DNA of 64,000 nucleotides from Carya illinoinensis (GCF_018687715.1 NC_056757.1:24461001-24525000); one strand, 5' to 3'; shown: positions 25,114 through 37,891, counted from the first letter of the stretch. Notes: generated by a model not told the origin, from the letters alone. A program made the numbers and translations.

Positions 25114-25629
25114 CTCCTAATCATATATATTTATATATATCTCTCTCATTTTCCTGAACTTCTCACCAACATCCACCCTCCTCGCTCCAAGATCAAGGTG
25201 CTGAGTTGTTAACGTAATTTTAAGATATAGCTGTTCGCCGCCAGCACTGTTTTGAAAAAGGAAAAACAAAGAAAAGTTAGGCTGATTAATTAATCAACCT
25301 AAGCATGTTGAATTAATTAAAAAAATGCAGACAAGTCGGACCAAATATATGGAGGACTGGATAAAAAATGCTACCTTGGTTAAACAGCTAGGCCTAGCTA
25401 GTATTAGTAGAGCTCTCAGCTTATTTGTCTTCGATTGTGTGGATGATTGTCAATTTTCTATTTTTAAAAAAATATATATATATATATATATATTTGCAAT
25501 TTTGTATATTAGATAATCATTTATTAAATGATTGTTTACCATCTAACGATGATAAATATATCACATCTTACATAATAAAATAAAAGCAGGATGAGAGTGT
25601 GGACTGTAATTTATAATATTACTCTACCT

Positions 25630-25845
25630 TGTTTGTTTTTGTAAATGAAATGAGATGAAGTGAGATTAAAGTTAAAAATTAAATAAAATATTGTTAAAAT
25701 ATATTTTTTTAATATTATTTTTATTTTGAAATTAGAAAAAATTAAATTATTTATTTTATTTTATATGAAAATTTGTAAAAATTATAATTATTAGATGAGA
25801 TAAAAAAAAAATTGTGAAAATAAACGAGGCATTAAATGTTATTAT
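25630..25845 (+). repeat. AT-rich dispersed MITE copy 3
   Basis: The best preserved copy. The left end is CCTTGTTTGTTTTTGTAAATGA and the right end is TTGTGAAAATAAACGAGGC, which are imperfect inverted repeats of about 18 bp. GAAATGAGATGAAGTGAGAT follows the left end. Confidence 0.65.
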
Positions 25846-27559
25846 TGGACCGGATTTTTATAACAAAAATTTTGCAACGAAATTGATTTTTTACGAGAAA
25901 AATCTGATCCAATAAAGATATTTATGTGGTTGTGTAATGGATAAATGATTTTTAGGATGATTGTTGCAATCCCACCAGTACAGTAACGTAACCTAACAGA
26001 AAAATTCCCAAAAAAATCAACAAATTAAGGATGAACGTACAGTTATGGCTAAGTCCGAGTAATATTGGGTCATGGTGGCTTACAAGATCCAAATCTATCA
26101 AAAGGAAAGGCGGCTATGGGAAAAGCACTACTTTTAGCGTACAAGTTGTATTAACCCATGTGATCCATACAAACATACTCTACAAAGACCTCACGTGAAT
26201 TTTCACATCAAAGGTACACCCAACCAATTCTTGGTTCCATTCGGGGGCCCTTCGTGACTTCCAAACCTATCAAAACATCCTTTTTTTTTTTTTTTTCAAA
26301 AGACGTGCGTAAACGAAATTATGCAGGCATATGATGCACTCTTTTTTCTATAAACGAGATAGTGAAATGATCAATAATGAAAAAAGAGGAATCCGAGTAC
26401 ATTCATAACGTGCTGAATTACGAAACACGTGACAATAAGTAGATGAATCTTTCCAATTCCAACAAGATATTATCTCATGTCAATTTCAAAAATTTCTTCC
26501 TAACATCTTATTATATGTATGTAATTCACTATTGTTTGGTATATCTTGACAAAGTTTGGTGCTTGGTTAACTTGGATCACACTCGCGACTTATATTTATA
26601 TATATAATTATAGTTTGGATAAGCATTAATCTGTTGGGTTTGGACATTAAAAAGTGTTGAGATATATTGTGAATAGTAATAAAAATTTAAATAAAAAATA
26701 ATAATAAAATATTAATAATTTTAAATAATAATAAAAAATAGATAAAAAATAATAAATAATAATAAAATATATTAAGGTATCCTCAATATTCAAATACACA
26801 TTAATCGTGAGGATGAATGTGTTATGTAAATTGGACCTCACATACCAAACAAAGATAACAACAAAGTCCAGTGCGTGCGTGCGTGGGTGTCACGGAACAA
26901 ACATGTTTCCCGCTTTTATGTTAAAGTTAAAATTCCTTGCGGTTCGTACCGACCACATCGACAACTGCAAGTACCTCATATGACGATAATACCCCTCTAT
27001 TTGGAGCAATCTTTGCTTACACGTCCTGTACACGTCTTTAGTTCACATCGTAATTTGACTAGTCCAATGGCCAAAGGCTAAAAAGCCTAATTATTAATTA
27101 ATATCAATTTAATTCATTTTTCGGATGAAAATCAGTTATTGTTTTGATATTCTGATAAATAAATATTAATCCTCTTTCTATATTTATTATTTTCAGAAAT
27201 ATAATACATTTTATTTAAGTAAATAAAATTATAATGAGAGTTCTCAAAATTAGCCTCACTAATTTCAATTATAAATAAATTTTATAAAAATATAATTACA
27301 AACTTACTAACATTAATGTAATAAATTATTTTTATTATAAAATAAATCTAAAGAATATATCACATAAAATGTGTTAATTTATAATTTTATTTTTATAAAA
27401 TATATTTGCAGCTATAATAGTTATAACACTTCTCTTTTAATGGATACATTCTACTCCCTATTCATGTGTAACCTTTCACCTTAGCTACTATAAGATTTTT
27501 TTTTTTTTTATATATATTTTAACGCTTGTACAAATATAATAAATCGCTTTGTTTGTTTA

Positions 27560-27765
27560 CTTAAACCTAAACTATCTCATTTAATTTTATCTCATCTTAT
27601 TATTATAATTTTTTTAAATTATCATATAAAATATAATAAACAATTCAAAATTTTTAAATTTAAAAACAAAACTAATATTAAAAAAATTATATTATAATAA
27701 TATTTTATTCAATTTTCAACAAAATATTTTATCTCATCTCATTTGAATTATGTAACCAAACGAGG
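27560..27765 (-). repeat. AT-rich dispersed MITE copy 4
   Basis: Reverse copy running from about TTTGTTTACTTAAACC to TCTCATTTGAATTATGTAACC and AAACGAGG. It contains ATAATAAACAATTC and AATATTTTATTCAATTTTC, as in the other copies. Confidence 0.6.
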
Positions 27766-28276
27766 AGTGATTAATTTAAGAAAAACTCTATTTGCAGTCA
27801 ATTTGGCATATTTTTTTAATATAAAATAATTAATTTAACCAATCACATTAGTGAAGTATGTAAAAAATATTTAAAAGTGACTTTATATAACATAACTCTT
27901 TATACATTAATTTATATAAAAAAAAAAACTCTTTAAATAAAATGGACATACTACCACTTAAATAAAAATAAAAAGAAAAAAAGAAAAAAGAGGTTAAGGG
28001 TGAAGAGGAGGAAGGTAAAAAGAAGTGGAGGGTAGAGGTGAGGGGTGGGCTGGCCAATAGCATGGATGGATCTATAAATGCAATGTGGAGGCCATCCGTT
28101 TTTAATATTTTTTATTCTTTTATTCTTATTTTCTTTAATATCTGTAATTTTAAGAATATAATGAAAATGATTAAGAATTTAATAAAATTCACGGCGACAT
28201 CAATGTTTATAAGAATTATTTGTGTTTATCAAAATATCTGTAATAATACTGTTTAATTATATATCATAACTCTTCC

Positions 28277-28582
28277 ATTTTTCTTCAGTTACCATTTGTT
28301 CTGAACTCTCGCTCTCTTTGCCTCATCGCCCATCGGCCTCCTCTCCTTGTTCCGACATTCTCTGATCGTTTTGATGGAACATTTTTTAGGATCGGTCTTC
28401 CTGACTTATCCTTACATAGCATTGCATTTTTCTGGAACCGATCAAAGTAAAATATAAAAATCTAAGAAAGCGGATTTATTTTCGTTGGTTCGTTGAATTT
28501 TCTTCTAGTCGTGGAATTTCAGGATCCAGGCGGCAGCAGTTGTCTTCCTTGAGACTCTGTCAAACGAGCTTATCATATTAAG
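28277..28582 (+). other. Probable non-coding 5' exon of the BOI-type RING gene
   Basis: A CT-rich, less AT-rich stretch ends AAG at 28582 before GTACCTTG. The next exon starts after TTTTTTGGCAG at 30570, giving a leader intron of 1987 nt. A CCAAT word (28051) and TATAAATG (28072) lie about 200 bp upstream of the stretch, so the true start site is uncertain. Inferred from composition and splice sites only. Confidence 0.4.
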
Positions 28583-30648
28583 GTACCTTGTATTCTGCTG
28601 TTTCTTGCTGTTGGGTTGCTTGTATGTGTTGATTCTTTCTGTATATGTTGATACGTTTTGGAGATTAAAAAGAATCTTGGGCGGATATCTAAAATCTATT
28701 GGCTCGGAGATTTGTTATCATTTTTTCCTTTTTCCTTTCTTGTATCTGTTTATATCATCTGAAAATATTGACGGCCTTATTTTTTCTAACTTCCAAGATT
28801 CTCTCATCTGTGGTGTGCAGAAAATATAGTCAGGTTCTTAAAAAAATCATTGTTATCCAACTATTTATTTCCCGTATATGCTTATCACACTCTATCTCAA
28901 TCAATTTTGCAGTTGGGTTATCTTAGATGCATCTGATTTTCTTGTCCCAATTATATTTTTATTGAGTCTCATTAGCCTTCATCTTATCTTTTACACTTTC
29001 CTTCTCCCCATATTTAGTTTGTCTTCTGCAAGTCAATTGGTGATCTGATCAGTATTGTATAGGCTATATGGTGTGTATGTTGTTGCCCTCTCGGCAGATA
29101 GTGTGTTTTATGGATTTCATCGATTTCAAATAACCTAAATGCGTTGTTTGTGATTTGTATTATGTTAGCAATATACTGTTTTATAGGTTTTGATAGTATC
29201 TCTTGAAGCTCAGTTCCGTGTATAGAGCATTGTTTCTCATGTCCTCATAACAGGAAATGTTGTTCTGGACCCGTCCAGCAATTATGTTGCTTTGAGTCTT
29301 AAGGTCAACATCATAATTTCCTTTTAGATATGTTTATATTCATTAAAACTCAATTTATTTGTTGAGTGATAAACTAATAGTTCTCTTAAGTAGATTCAGA
29401 ATTCATGTAAAGAAGTTATTGCATGAGATTTCTTTATAGGGGTGCAACTTCCATCCGGTGTCCTATGTGAGCAGGACACAAGCTTGGAGTGCCAAATCAA
29501 CATCTGGGGATGTGTGGTATCCCTAGATTGTGTGCTGTCTGACACAGACTAAAGCCACTTCTAAGTATTACATTTTGTCTAGAGAGTATCTATTTCGTGG
29601 TTTTAGTCTTGAGGCATCATTGCTGGATCTTGACACCCATGAAGACCGGCTCTCAGCTTGGTTTTCTAATTTCCTTTTATAGGCATTCAAGTTTCATAAT
29701 TTTTGCTCTGAAACTTGTGTGTTTATGTGATTGTGGCAATTTGTATTCTCTGAAGGCATGTATGGTAAAGACATGGCATTTATTTGTAACTTATCAGGCT
29801 TGAGATGGACAGTTTAATGCTTTCCCCTTGGAAGTTTATTCATGCAAATATGGATATGATAGTAATAACAAATGCCTGCAATTGCAAAATCACATCAGAT
29901 CACTAATCAATAGAAAACAAGAATGATTTTTTTTTTTAACATTTGTGTGCGTGCATGTTTTTTTTTTTTCATAAAGAAAAATTACTTTAGGAATTTTTTT
30001 TTTGTAAGTAGGATTTTTTATTTTTGTTCAAGATACTTATTTTTGTTTCTGTCATTGTGGCCATGAAGGCTGATTCGTGCATATATTAGATGAAGTGAAA
30101 TGATAAAGTGTAATGATACATTGACGCATTGCAAGTTGTTTAAATCAATGGTTTGTCTTTATATATTTGTTCTCTCTGAGTTGTCTTAAAATATTTGCCT
30201 GGGCTTATAAATGAGATACAGATTCATCAATGTCTTGGTTTGTTTGTTTGTTTTTTGATAGGCAAAATAAAATTTTATTAAGTTTTTTTTTTTTTGGTTC
30301 ATCAGTGTTTTGTTAAGAATTTAAATTCCCAACTTTGATGCTCAAGATATTTTATTTGAATCATGCATCGAGACTAATAGCCTTAGAGGAGGGCTAGCCT
30401 AGCAGGCATTTTAGAACCATCATATTTTGAGTTGGGACTAATTATTGGTTGAATATCTCCTTTGGGTATCTGGTTGTTCTTCAGTCATCCTGAACTTGCT
30501 ATACCATTGCTGTTGCTTGCTTGTAGTCTTGTAGCTTTTAATGTTCAATATTTAGTTCTTTTTTGGCAGGGAGGATTCTTAAAGGTTGTTTTACTAGAAA
30601 CTCTTCAGACACAACAGAAAAAGGGAACTTTATTTTTCTTCAAGCAAA

Positions 30649-32362
30649 ATGTTGGGAGGCAACAATGGTAAACTTTTGCTTCCTGCTTTCCTGGATGAGA
30701 ATCGTTTCCAGTATCAGACTAATGCATCAAATCAGCTGCAGTTATTTGTCAGTCGTGAGTTCTTGTCTGCCTTTCTTAGTTTTTTCTTCTTCTTAGTTTT
30801 TTCTTTTAAGCATCAAGACTCTGTGCACTGTGTTTAATTTTGTCTGTATATTGCATATAATGTTATGTTTGGTTGGCCTTGAGCCCCCTCTGCTATTGTC
30901 AGGGAAATTTTGCCTTCTGGCTAGAGTTATTGGTTGATTAACTTATTGTAAATTCCCTGATTCGACTATTATTAAGGAGTTGCTTTCCAGTTTGTGCTGG
31001 AAATGAAGCTCATCCTTCATGTCTTTCCCCCGGTCATATGCAAGTCTGCATATAATTATGTGTGTGCATGTATACTATTAGTTAGATTTGATTCACTTTT
31101 CTTTCACTTTTCCCTTTGCCAGCTGGGATTGCTAGTAGAATTGAGAAAATTTATCGTAATTTCTTATGGGAAGGAATAGGAGAGGAAAAGAAGTTTCATT
31201 TGGTTAGTTGGAATAAGGTGTGTCAACCGGTTTCTTGTGGAGGATTGGGGGTGAGAAATTTGAGATTGTTTAATAAAGCACTCCTTGGAAAATGGCTTTG
31301 GAGATATCATGAAGAGATATATGCTTTATGGAAGAATGTTGTCGCTGTTGAATATGGGAGAGGGTGGGGTTAGAGGAGCGTAAGGGGTGAGTTTATGGAA
31401 GGGCATTAGGAAAGGTTGGGGGGAGTTTTCTAAACGTATTAAATTTAAGGTGGGGAAGGGAAGAGGATTCTCTTTTAGCATGACATTTGGTGTGAATCAG
31501 CTCTGAAATCAAATTTTCCATCACTTTACAGGATTGCAGGGGATCAAAATGTTGCTGTGGCACATTATCTTCAATGTATGGATAATAACATTCTATGGAA
31601 TGTTGACTTTATTAGAGATGTAAATGGCTGGGAAGTGAATTTTGTTTCAGATTTTCTGGGAAGATTTTATAACTCTAAAGTGATGCGGGGAATAGAGAAC
31701 AGGCTATTGTGGGATCATGCGGGAAATTTCAGGTTTTCAGTTAGTTCTTTTTCTAAGGTGCTTAATTGTCATTCTGGCTGTTTTCCCCTGGAAAAGCATT
31801 TGGAGGGTGAAAGTACCTACTAAGGTGGCTTACTTTAGTTGGCTGGTTGCTCTAGGCAAAGTATTGACCACGGATAACCTTAGAAAACATGATTTGTGTA
31901 TACCTGATTGGTTTGCTATGTGCAAGAAGGATGGTGAATCTGTTAATCATCTTTTTTGTACATTGTGAGGTGGCAAAGTCTTTGTGGAATGAGGTTATTG
32001 GCCGGACAGGTATTTATTGAGTGATGCCTAAGGAAGTTGTGGATCTCCTTGCATGTTGGCGTGGTTTTGAGGCAAGGAAATGTACTGCTGCCAGATGGAG
32101 AATGATTCCTCTGTGGTTAATGTGGTGTTTACGGTTGGAAAGGAATGGAAGATGTTTGAAGACAGAGCGTTCTTTTGAAGATCTTCGTTATTTTTTCTTT
32201 TCTACTTTGAGTTTGTGGGCTAGGATCTTTGTAAGGAATGATGATAATGTACTGAATCAGTTTGTGTCATAGTTTTCTGCTTTCTAGTGTGCAGTAGGTA
32301 TTTCCTTTGTATACTTTCTGTGTACTTGGACTGTGCCTATTCTTGGTAATAAAATTCTTATT

Positions 32363-32401
<39 letters not shown>

Positions 32402-34918
32402 TCGCTTTTCGCATGCGCCATTTGCTGGTTATGAACTTTTTCTGGGCTACATTTGATGTATTTATCGAGGGAAACATGGATGGCCAATGAATCTTAGGCC
32501 GGTTGGCATCTCCACCCACTGCAGGACTCCAGGGAGTTGAATCCCCCCTAGGGGTTGCCTATAAAAGTGGTGGGGGCAAAGATGGATCTTATATTAGCTT
32601 TTAATCTCACCATGTAGGTTACTATTAATACTTATCCATTAAATTGCATTACTTTTAGTTTAGTTGGGTTGTGCCTTTTGTGCTTTTTAATAAAGAGTTC
32701 TTACTTACCAAAACAAGTTTAATAGATTGTGTTTGTCCGGTTCTTCCGTTTTGTATTCTTTGCCTTTTAGGATTTCATTTTATTGATAGATTGTAATATG
32801 CTAATTTCATAGACTGCTGATCCCTTTTCTCCCTTAAGTATATTATGTGTTGCTTCAAAGACAAATCATTGTTCAGACCTTTGCTACATATTTACAATTC
32901 TTTTATATAATCATTGATCCTTCGATAGCTACCTTGATGAAGACTTACCACCGCCATTTTACCATTATTAAGAATGGTATGTAACATATGGCCAAAATAT
33001 ATAAACTTACGAGATAAGGATATGAGATTAATTAGTAGTGAGAAATGATCTTAGATACTTTTAAAATCAAGCTCAGTCAACTTTAGAAGAAAGATTAATA
33101 ACATCATCATTCCATGATTTTTTTCTTAAGTATCATCATCAATGTGTAAATCAACCTTGTCATTAGGGGCTGTGGGCTTGCATCTGTGGCGTGCCAAATC
33201 AACTAAGCCCACAGCTGCCACCAGCACCCAAAAGTTGACAGATACATAGATCTGGTCAGTTGTCAGTTAGGAGCATCGAATGGTAAATGCGTAAATCTGG
33301 GATGAAAACCATTGTTTAACACACTGTAGAATATGATAAGAGGAAATTTTTTGTGGTTAGGGTCTCTTACTCATGTAGGAATTATAATGAGATATCTGCA
33401 GTTGATCCGGTCTCTAAGCATAATGAATACACAACTTATTTTGCAGCACCAGCAGGATGTAATGTTGATCCAGTAAATTTTTTTGGAAATGAGCATATTA
33501 CTCCTATCGTTAGGCCAAATAAACGTGGCAGAGAAACTGAAGATATTTCAAGGCAGCAAAAGCGTCAGATATCCTTGAATTATTATGCCTGTCAGGATGA
33601 AGCTGATCGCTCAGCAAGCATTCTGAACCCAAACCCAGTATCAACAGGATTAAGGCTATCATATGATGATGATGAGCGTAATTCATCTGTTACTTCTGCA
33701 AGTGGAAGTATGACGGCTGCACCTTCAATCATCTTGTCCCTTGGGGATAATATCAAGACTGAGCTTGATCGACAGAAGGAAGAGTTTGACCATTTTATCA
33801 AAATTCAGGTATTCCTGGACGTTTATTCAATATTACGGTTTTCTGCATGCCTGTTCAAAGTAATCACAAGGGAAATATTATTCCTCCCCCCCTTTTCTGG
33901 GGGCTTTTGTGTGTTTGTTGGGGAGGGTGTGGGGGAGGGGGGTTGTTATTACACAATTGTTTTGCCATTACCATACCATCATTCAGAAAGTGGTTCCAAT
34001 ATACTTCCACATATCCATCCTTGTTTTTATTATCCAAAAGAAACCTTTTTGCTTTTGAAAATGATTTCATTCGGTGGTCTTAATCCTTTCTATTTTAATT
34101 TGATTCCCAATATTATCCACTTCTTATAACAGAAGTATTTCAAGTGAAGAATTGCTCATGTCTATTAAATAGTAATTTTATGTCTACTCTTGGTTTTTAA
34201 TTGATGTTGTATCTTGGAGACCTGGGTGGGGAGGATCATGAGTGGTGGCTTTCAAGGCTCTGAAATCATACTCAACAGAAAGCAGTAGTCAAGCTAATTT
34301 CGTAATATTTCAGTGATCATTTTATGCCGTTCTTGGCACCTGTAGAATAATCTTTGATCACTCTTGAATCAGGAGGAACAGTTGACAAAGGGGGTGAGGG
34401 ACATGGAGAAGAGACACGCGGCTTCTTTCCTTGCTGCTATGGAGAAAGGTGTCAGCAAAAAGCTTCGCGAGAAAGACATTGAAATAGAGAACATGAACTG
34501 TAAGAACAGGGAAGTTGCAGAGAGGATAAGGCGAGTTGCGATGGAAGCCCAGAATTGGCACTATAGAGCAAAGTACAATGAGTCAATTGTTAGTGTCCTG
34601 AAGAACAAGCTCCAGCAGGCAATTTCACAGGGTGCTGAACAAGTTAAGGAAGGATTTGGAGACAGTGAAGTCGATGATGCCACCTCATATATCAACCCAA
34701 ACAACTACCCGGGCATTCCAGGTGGACCTGCCAAATCATTTCCCAGGAATAACCCAGGCTTGGGACACATTTGTAGAGCATGCAACACAAAGGAGGTCTC
34801 TATATTGTTGATGCCTTGTCGGCACCTATGTTTATGCAAGGAGTGTGAGGGGTCAATCAGTGTTTGTCCTGTATGCCAGTTTATCAAAACTGCAAGCGTT
34901 GAAGTATATATGTCCTAA
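30649..34918 (+). CDS. BOI-related RING-type E3 ubiquitin ligase (S-RNase-binding-protein family)
   Basis: Coding exons 30649-30754, 33447-33808 and 34373-34918 join in frame at GTGAGT, GTATTC and AG sites to 337 aa. Exon 2 of the transcript (from 30570) has the start [20 protein letters not shown]. The next exon has [20 protein letters not shown] and a basic [15 protein letters not shown] stretch that may be a nuclear signal. Residues about 160-245 are a charged predicted coiled coil, and residues 290-324 are a C-terminal C3HC4 RING ([17 protein letters not shown]). BOI-family ligases in Arabidopsis act in cell-death and stress control and bind transcription regulators; the target here is unknown. 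The reading frame extends upstream of 33447 and past 33808 into intron. The 2692-nt intron holds a sense-strand LINE and a candidate SINE. All RING ligands are intact. Confidence 0.93.
31102..32396 (+). mobile_element. LINE B: 5'-truncated L1 in an intron of the BOI-type gene
   Basis: The 1295-bp insert ends in 28 A (32369-32396). It is flanked by TTGATTCACTTTTC (31088-31101) and TTGATTCGCTTTTC (32397-32410), a 14-bp target duplication with one mismatch. It starts inside ORF2 and runs through [40 protein letters not shown] and the zf-RVT part ([27 protein letters not shown]). It then runs to [16 protein letters not shown] and the end of ORF2 near 32272. Several stops and frameshifts make it a dead copy. 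It lies in the sense orientation of the host gene. Confidence 0.93.
32480..32710 (+). mobile_element. Candidate tRNA-derived SINE
   Basis: TAGGCCGGTTGG (32495-32506) resembles a pol III A box and GAGTTGAATCC (32534-32544) a B box, 38 bp apart as in tRNA-derived SINEs. A GGGGGCAAAG body and a tail near TTTAATAAAGAGTTCTTACTT (about 32690) follow. No target duplication was established. Confidence 0.4.
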
Positions 34919-35042
34919 GTTATTCAAGCATATTACTACACAAATGAAAAATTATTTACCCTTTGTTTCATATAGCTTTAAAATTATGAATTGTGTATGT
35001 GTCTTAAACTAATTATCTTAATGAAAAGAGCCCTTCCCTTGT

Positions 35043-35044
<2 letters not shown>

Positions 35045-35080
<36 letters not shown>
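35045..35080 (+). repeat. (CT)18 microsatellite downstream of the RING gene
   Basis: An uninterrupted CT repeat, flanked by GTGAT on the left and ATGATCAC on the right, lies about 130 bp after the stop codon, possibly inside the 3' UTR. Confidence 0.95.
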
Positions 35081-35084
<4 letters not shown>

Positions 35085-37530
35085 GATCACCAATGTTACA
35101 AACGTGGCGGATCTACAAATTCATCTTTGAGTAGCCAAATTTATTCTCTGAGAATAATATTTTTGTTTATAATTTTGTGTACACTATTGTAAAAATGTGC
35201 TCTTAAACTTGAAAATACTTTACGCGCGTCATTGTAGTAACAAAACGCTTATAATTTGTCTCTATTCAATATTTCAATTCAAAGTTATGTTTCGACAGAA
35301 GAACAAGAAAGGAGTCAAAACGACTAAAATCATACGTCCGTTTAAAAAATACATATTTTGGTTTCTATTGACTTTTTTGGGTCAATATTTTGATTTAAAA
35401 AATTATAGATTTTATTAAATATTTGGGCGGAATTTTTTAGTTTTTGAAAAATAAAATTCTATAATAGATTTTCTTAAAAGTAGTCCGAGTTTTAGCTCAT
35501 TCGCAAATCACTCCATTGGCTTCGTTTTCTATAATTTACTTTAAAATAATACTAGATACAAATTTAAGATACGCAAGTCTCATATAATCTTTTCTTAAAA
35601 AAAAGTAAAATACATCATAAAAAATAAAATTTTCATTTCTTCATATTTTTTAAAAATAACGCAAGTTTTTACAGTTAGATTCTTCTCCTCATCCAGTCAA
35701 TCCATCTAACCGCAATTGCCGGATGGCAATCAATTAGAGCTCAAAATGCATCCCCTTTATCAAATACAACTTCAATCTTTTACTCTTTTTTATTCTTTTC
35801 TTTTTTATATTTTTTAACATATTTAAATCTTTTAAAAAAAATACACCAATACATTAAAAACCTATTCCTTAACCATTAAATTAAAAAAATATATATATAT
35901 TAAATACATAAACAGTTAAAATAAAGAGATAAACTCATGAAACATACTAACATTTCCAATACATTAAAAACCTATTTCTTAACCATTAAATTAAAAAAAA
36001 AATATTAAATACATAAACAGTCAAAATAAATAGACAAACTCATAAAACATACTAACATTTCCCTTTAAAAAATCCTAAGAGTTTTATTTTGATTTCTTAG
36101 ATTTTTTATTTTTGAACAATTTGTCGAGTTTTGATTAATTTCCACATGCCAACCTCGCCATTAGATTATTTGAGGGGGATGGACGGATGCATTAAATTGC
36201 AAAAATCTACATATCCTAAGAATAAATTTCTTGAAAATTAAAACTAAAGAAGTGTTTAGCAAACAGACTAAAACCCAATGACTAATTTTAGGGTTTCAAA
36301 AACATTCTCTACTCCAATTTATATTGGGATTTTGGATATTCTTTGAATTTGAAATCCTAATCTATTTAACTAAGAAATCACTTAAAATCACATATAGACA
36401 CGTTAACCATTTATTGGTATGATAGAGTTTAAGGGGTTTAGGGATGCTATTATGATTTTTTGGACAAAAAAAAACTCTTTCCCCTACCCGAGATGAGTGA
36501 GATTTTCCCCTAAGAGCTTGCATGCCCGAGCCAGTATTTCAATTTATTCCAGGGTATAATCGGAAAATGGCAGATTCTAAAGATGATAGTGGAAAGCTCG
36601 GCAAAACTAATTTAGAAGCTGTACCAACCACAACGAGACATACAACCTCAATGTAAACAGAGTATAACTTTATGAGATATAAATAGCATGTATCAAAACA
36701 AATTTTACTGGCAAACTCTTCCAAATTTGGTCCAACAATGGACAAACTAATAGACACACTAATAGACATACACTTACCAATTAAACATAAATCTAAGACA
36801 TGCATGTAAAGCTAGCAGTCATAGCTGCTTTCATAATAAGAGGCACTTCTTCATCACTTCCAATCTCCAAAATCTCTAGTTGTAACTTTTCTTCAATTTA
36901 ATACACATCTTTTGAGCACACACAAACATTGTAATCGACCTTCCATTGATTATAGGTTTTGTTTGCCCAAACAGGTTATACGTGTAGTCTGCAATGCAAT
37001 ACAAGTCAGCGTAATAAATAATGTGATTACTGATTTTCATCAGGAATTTTATACCTTAGCTCAAAAAATTATGATTGCTGTGGTGACATCAGATGTAATA
37101 ATCTAAGTAGGTTAGGAGCTCGTCACGAGAATACTCTTAAGGAATTTCTATATTAGAAGGTTTCACATCAGCAAAACTTCCATTCTCGTATTTCGTAGAG
37201 AATAACGTGTGGTCTGCCCGCCTAAAGGGTGAGCATAAGGAGAAGGATCCAGCTGCTGACAATAAACCACACACAAATGATCACTTCTACAGGTAGTTCA
37301 AATTCTAAAATTTACAATATTTTTATGTTCTACCTATTAACATGATCAGCAATACATACAAGAGAAACCATACATGAAAAATAGACACAGTATCCCTAGT
37401 CTACCAGTGAAAATATGTCTTCTCATATAACAGCTGTCTCCAATCTTCTCAATCTGATCCCAGTCCCTCATATAAAACCTCAATATCACTATTCAACGCA
37501 AGAGAAAATCCCTAAATCATATATCTAATA
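35081..37530. other. Intergenic DNA, no gene recognised
   Basis: AT-rich on the left, including a tandem duplication (35845-36063). The 36480-37530 part is less AT-rich, but I could assign no protein on either strand. A minus-strand acceptor-like CTCACCCTTTAG near 37225 led to no recognisable exon. Confidence 0.45.
35845..36063. repeat. Tandem duplication of about 110 bp
   Basis: Two copies starting CCAATACATTAAAAACCTAT at 35845 and 35956. They differ by a few substitutions and by the length of an AT run (ATATATATAT against an A run). Both end ACATACTAACATTTCC. Confidence 0.9.
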
Positions 37531-37551
37531 ACACCGCCTTCAACTTCACTG

Positions 37552-37674
37552 GTTCTCGAAGACCTTGTGGTGAATCTTGTCGGGCAAGTCTTTCCACAGA
37601 CCAATCATCACCTTCTACTGGAAGGGGGAAAGCGCGTAAACCACCGCCTTCAACTTCACTGGTTGTTTCCCCAT
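37552..37674 (-). pseudogene. QCR8: Broken QCR8 (cytochrome bc1 complex subunit 8) 5' part
   Basis: The minus strand from the ATG at 37674 reads MGKQPVKLKAVVYALSPFQ, a TAG stop at 37617-37615 where family members have Q, then KVMIGLWKDLPDKIHHKVFE and N. This matches the N-terminal half of plant ubiquinol-cytochrome c reductase subunit 8, an inner-mitochondrial-membrane complex III protein of about 72 aa. After N the expected WISATLLVTP is replaced by a second copy of the start region: a 23-bp word is repeated exactly at 37532-37554 and 37642-37664. No second half was found to the left. One stop and a rearrangement in an otherwise well-kept sequence suggest a fairly recent loss. A functional gene elsewhere in the genome is expected. 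Confidence 0.85.
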
Positions 37675-37833
37675 TTCTGTCTTTGAATTGTTAGGGCAAA
37701 TCGAAAAATTGGGGTAAGGAAGAGCTTTTAGAGTTTAATACTCCGATGATATCTGGAAGCTTGGAAGGTCGCTCCAGACATAGTTCTGTTCGCACGTGCG
37801 AGTTGCAACGTCTTACTGTTCCAAAAATTATAC

Positions 37834-37891
37834 CAAGGAAAAGTATTGTAACGTTTAAATAAAAAAAAAACAAGGAAAAGTATTGTAACGT
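37834..37891. repeat. 21-bp direct repeat around an A-rich spacer
   Basis: CAAGGAAAAGTATTGTAACGT occurs at 37834-37854 and 37871-37891, separated by TTAAAT and a run of A. It lies upstream of the broken QCR8 copy on its strand. Confidence 0.9.

Larger units (their letters stand above)
25114..28030. other. Gene-poor AT-rich DNA
   Basis: No gene recognised. It holds MITE copies (25630-25845 and 27560-27765), another AT-rich repeat (26635-26800) and a short less AT-rich patch at 26860-27075 containing a GTGCGTGCGTGCGTGGGTG run, with no recognised product. Confidence 0.5.

Noticed and set aside
33353..33446. Upstream start of the 258-codon frame in the RING gene ([17 protein letters not shown]...)
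   Set aside because: This part lies before the TTTTGCAG acceptor at 33446. Joining 30754 to 33447 restores the family N-terminus in frame, so it is intron.
33809..34129. C-terminal part of the same frame ([14 protein letters not shown]...)
   Set aside because: It follows the CAG/GTATTC donor at 33808. The RING exon joins at 34373, so it is intron read-through.
36539..36805. Minus-strand 88-codon frame as a possible membrane protein
   Set aside because: Hydrophobic composition only, no motif, no plausible splice partner.
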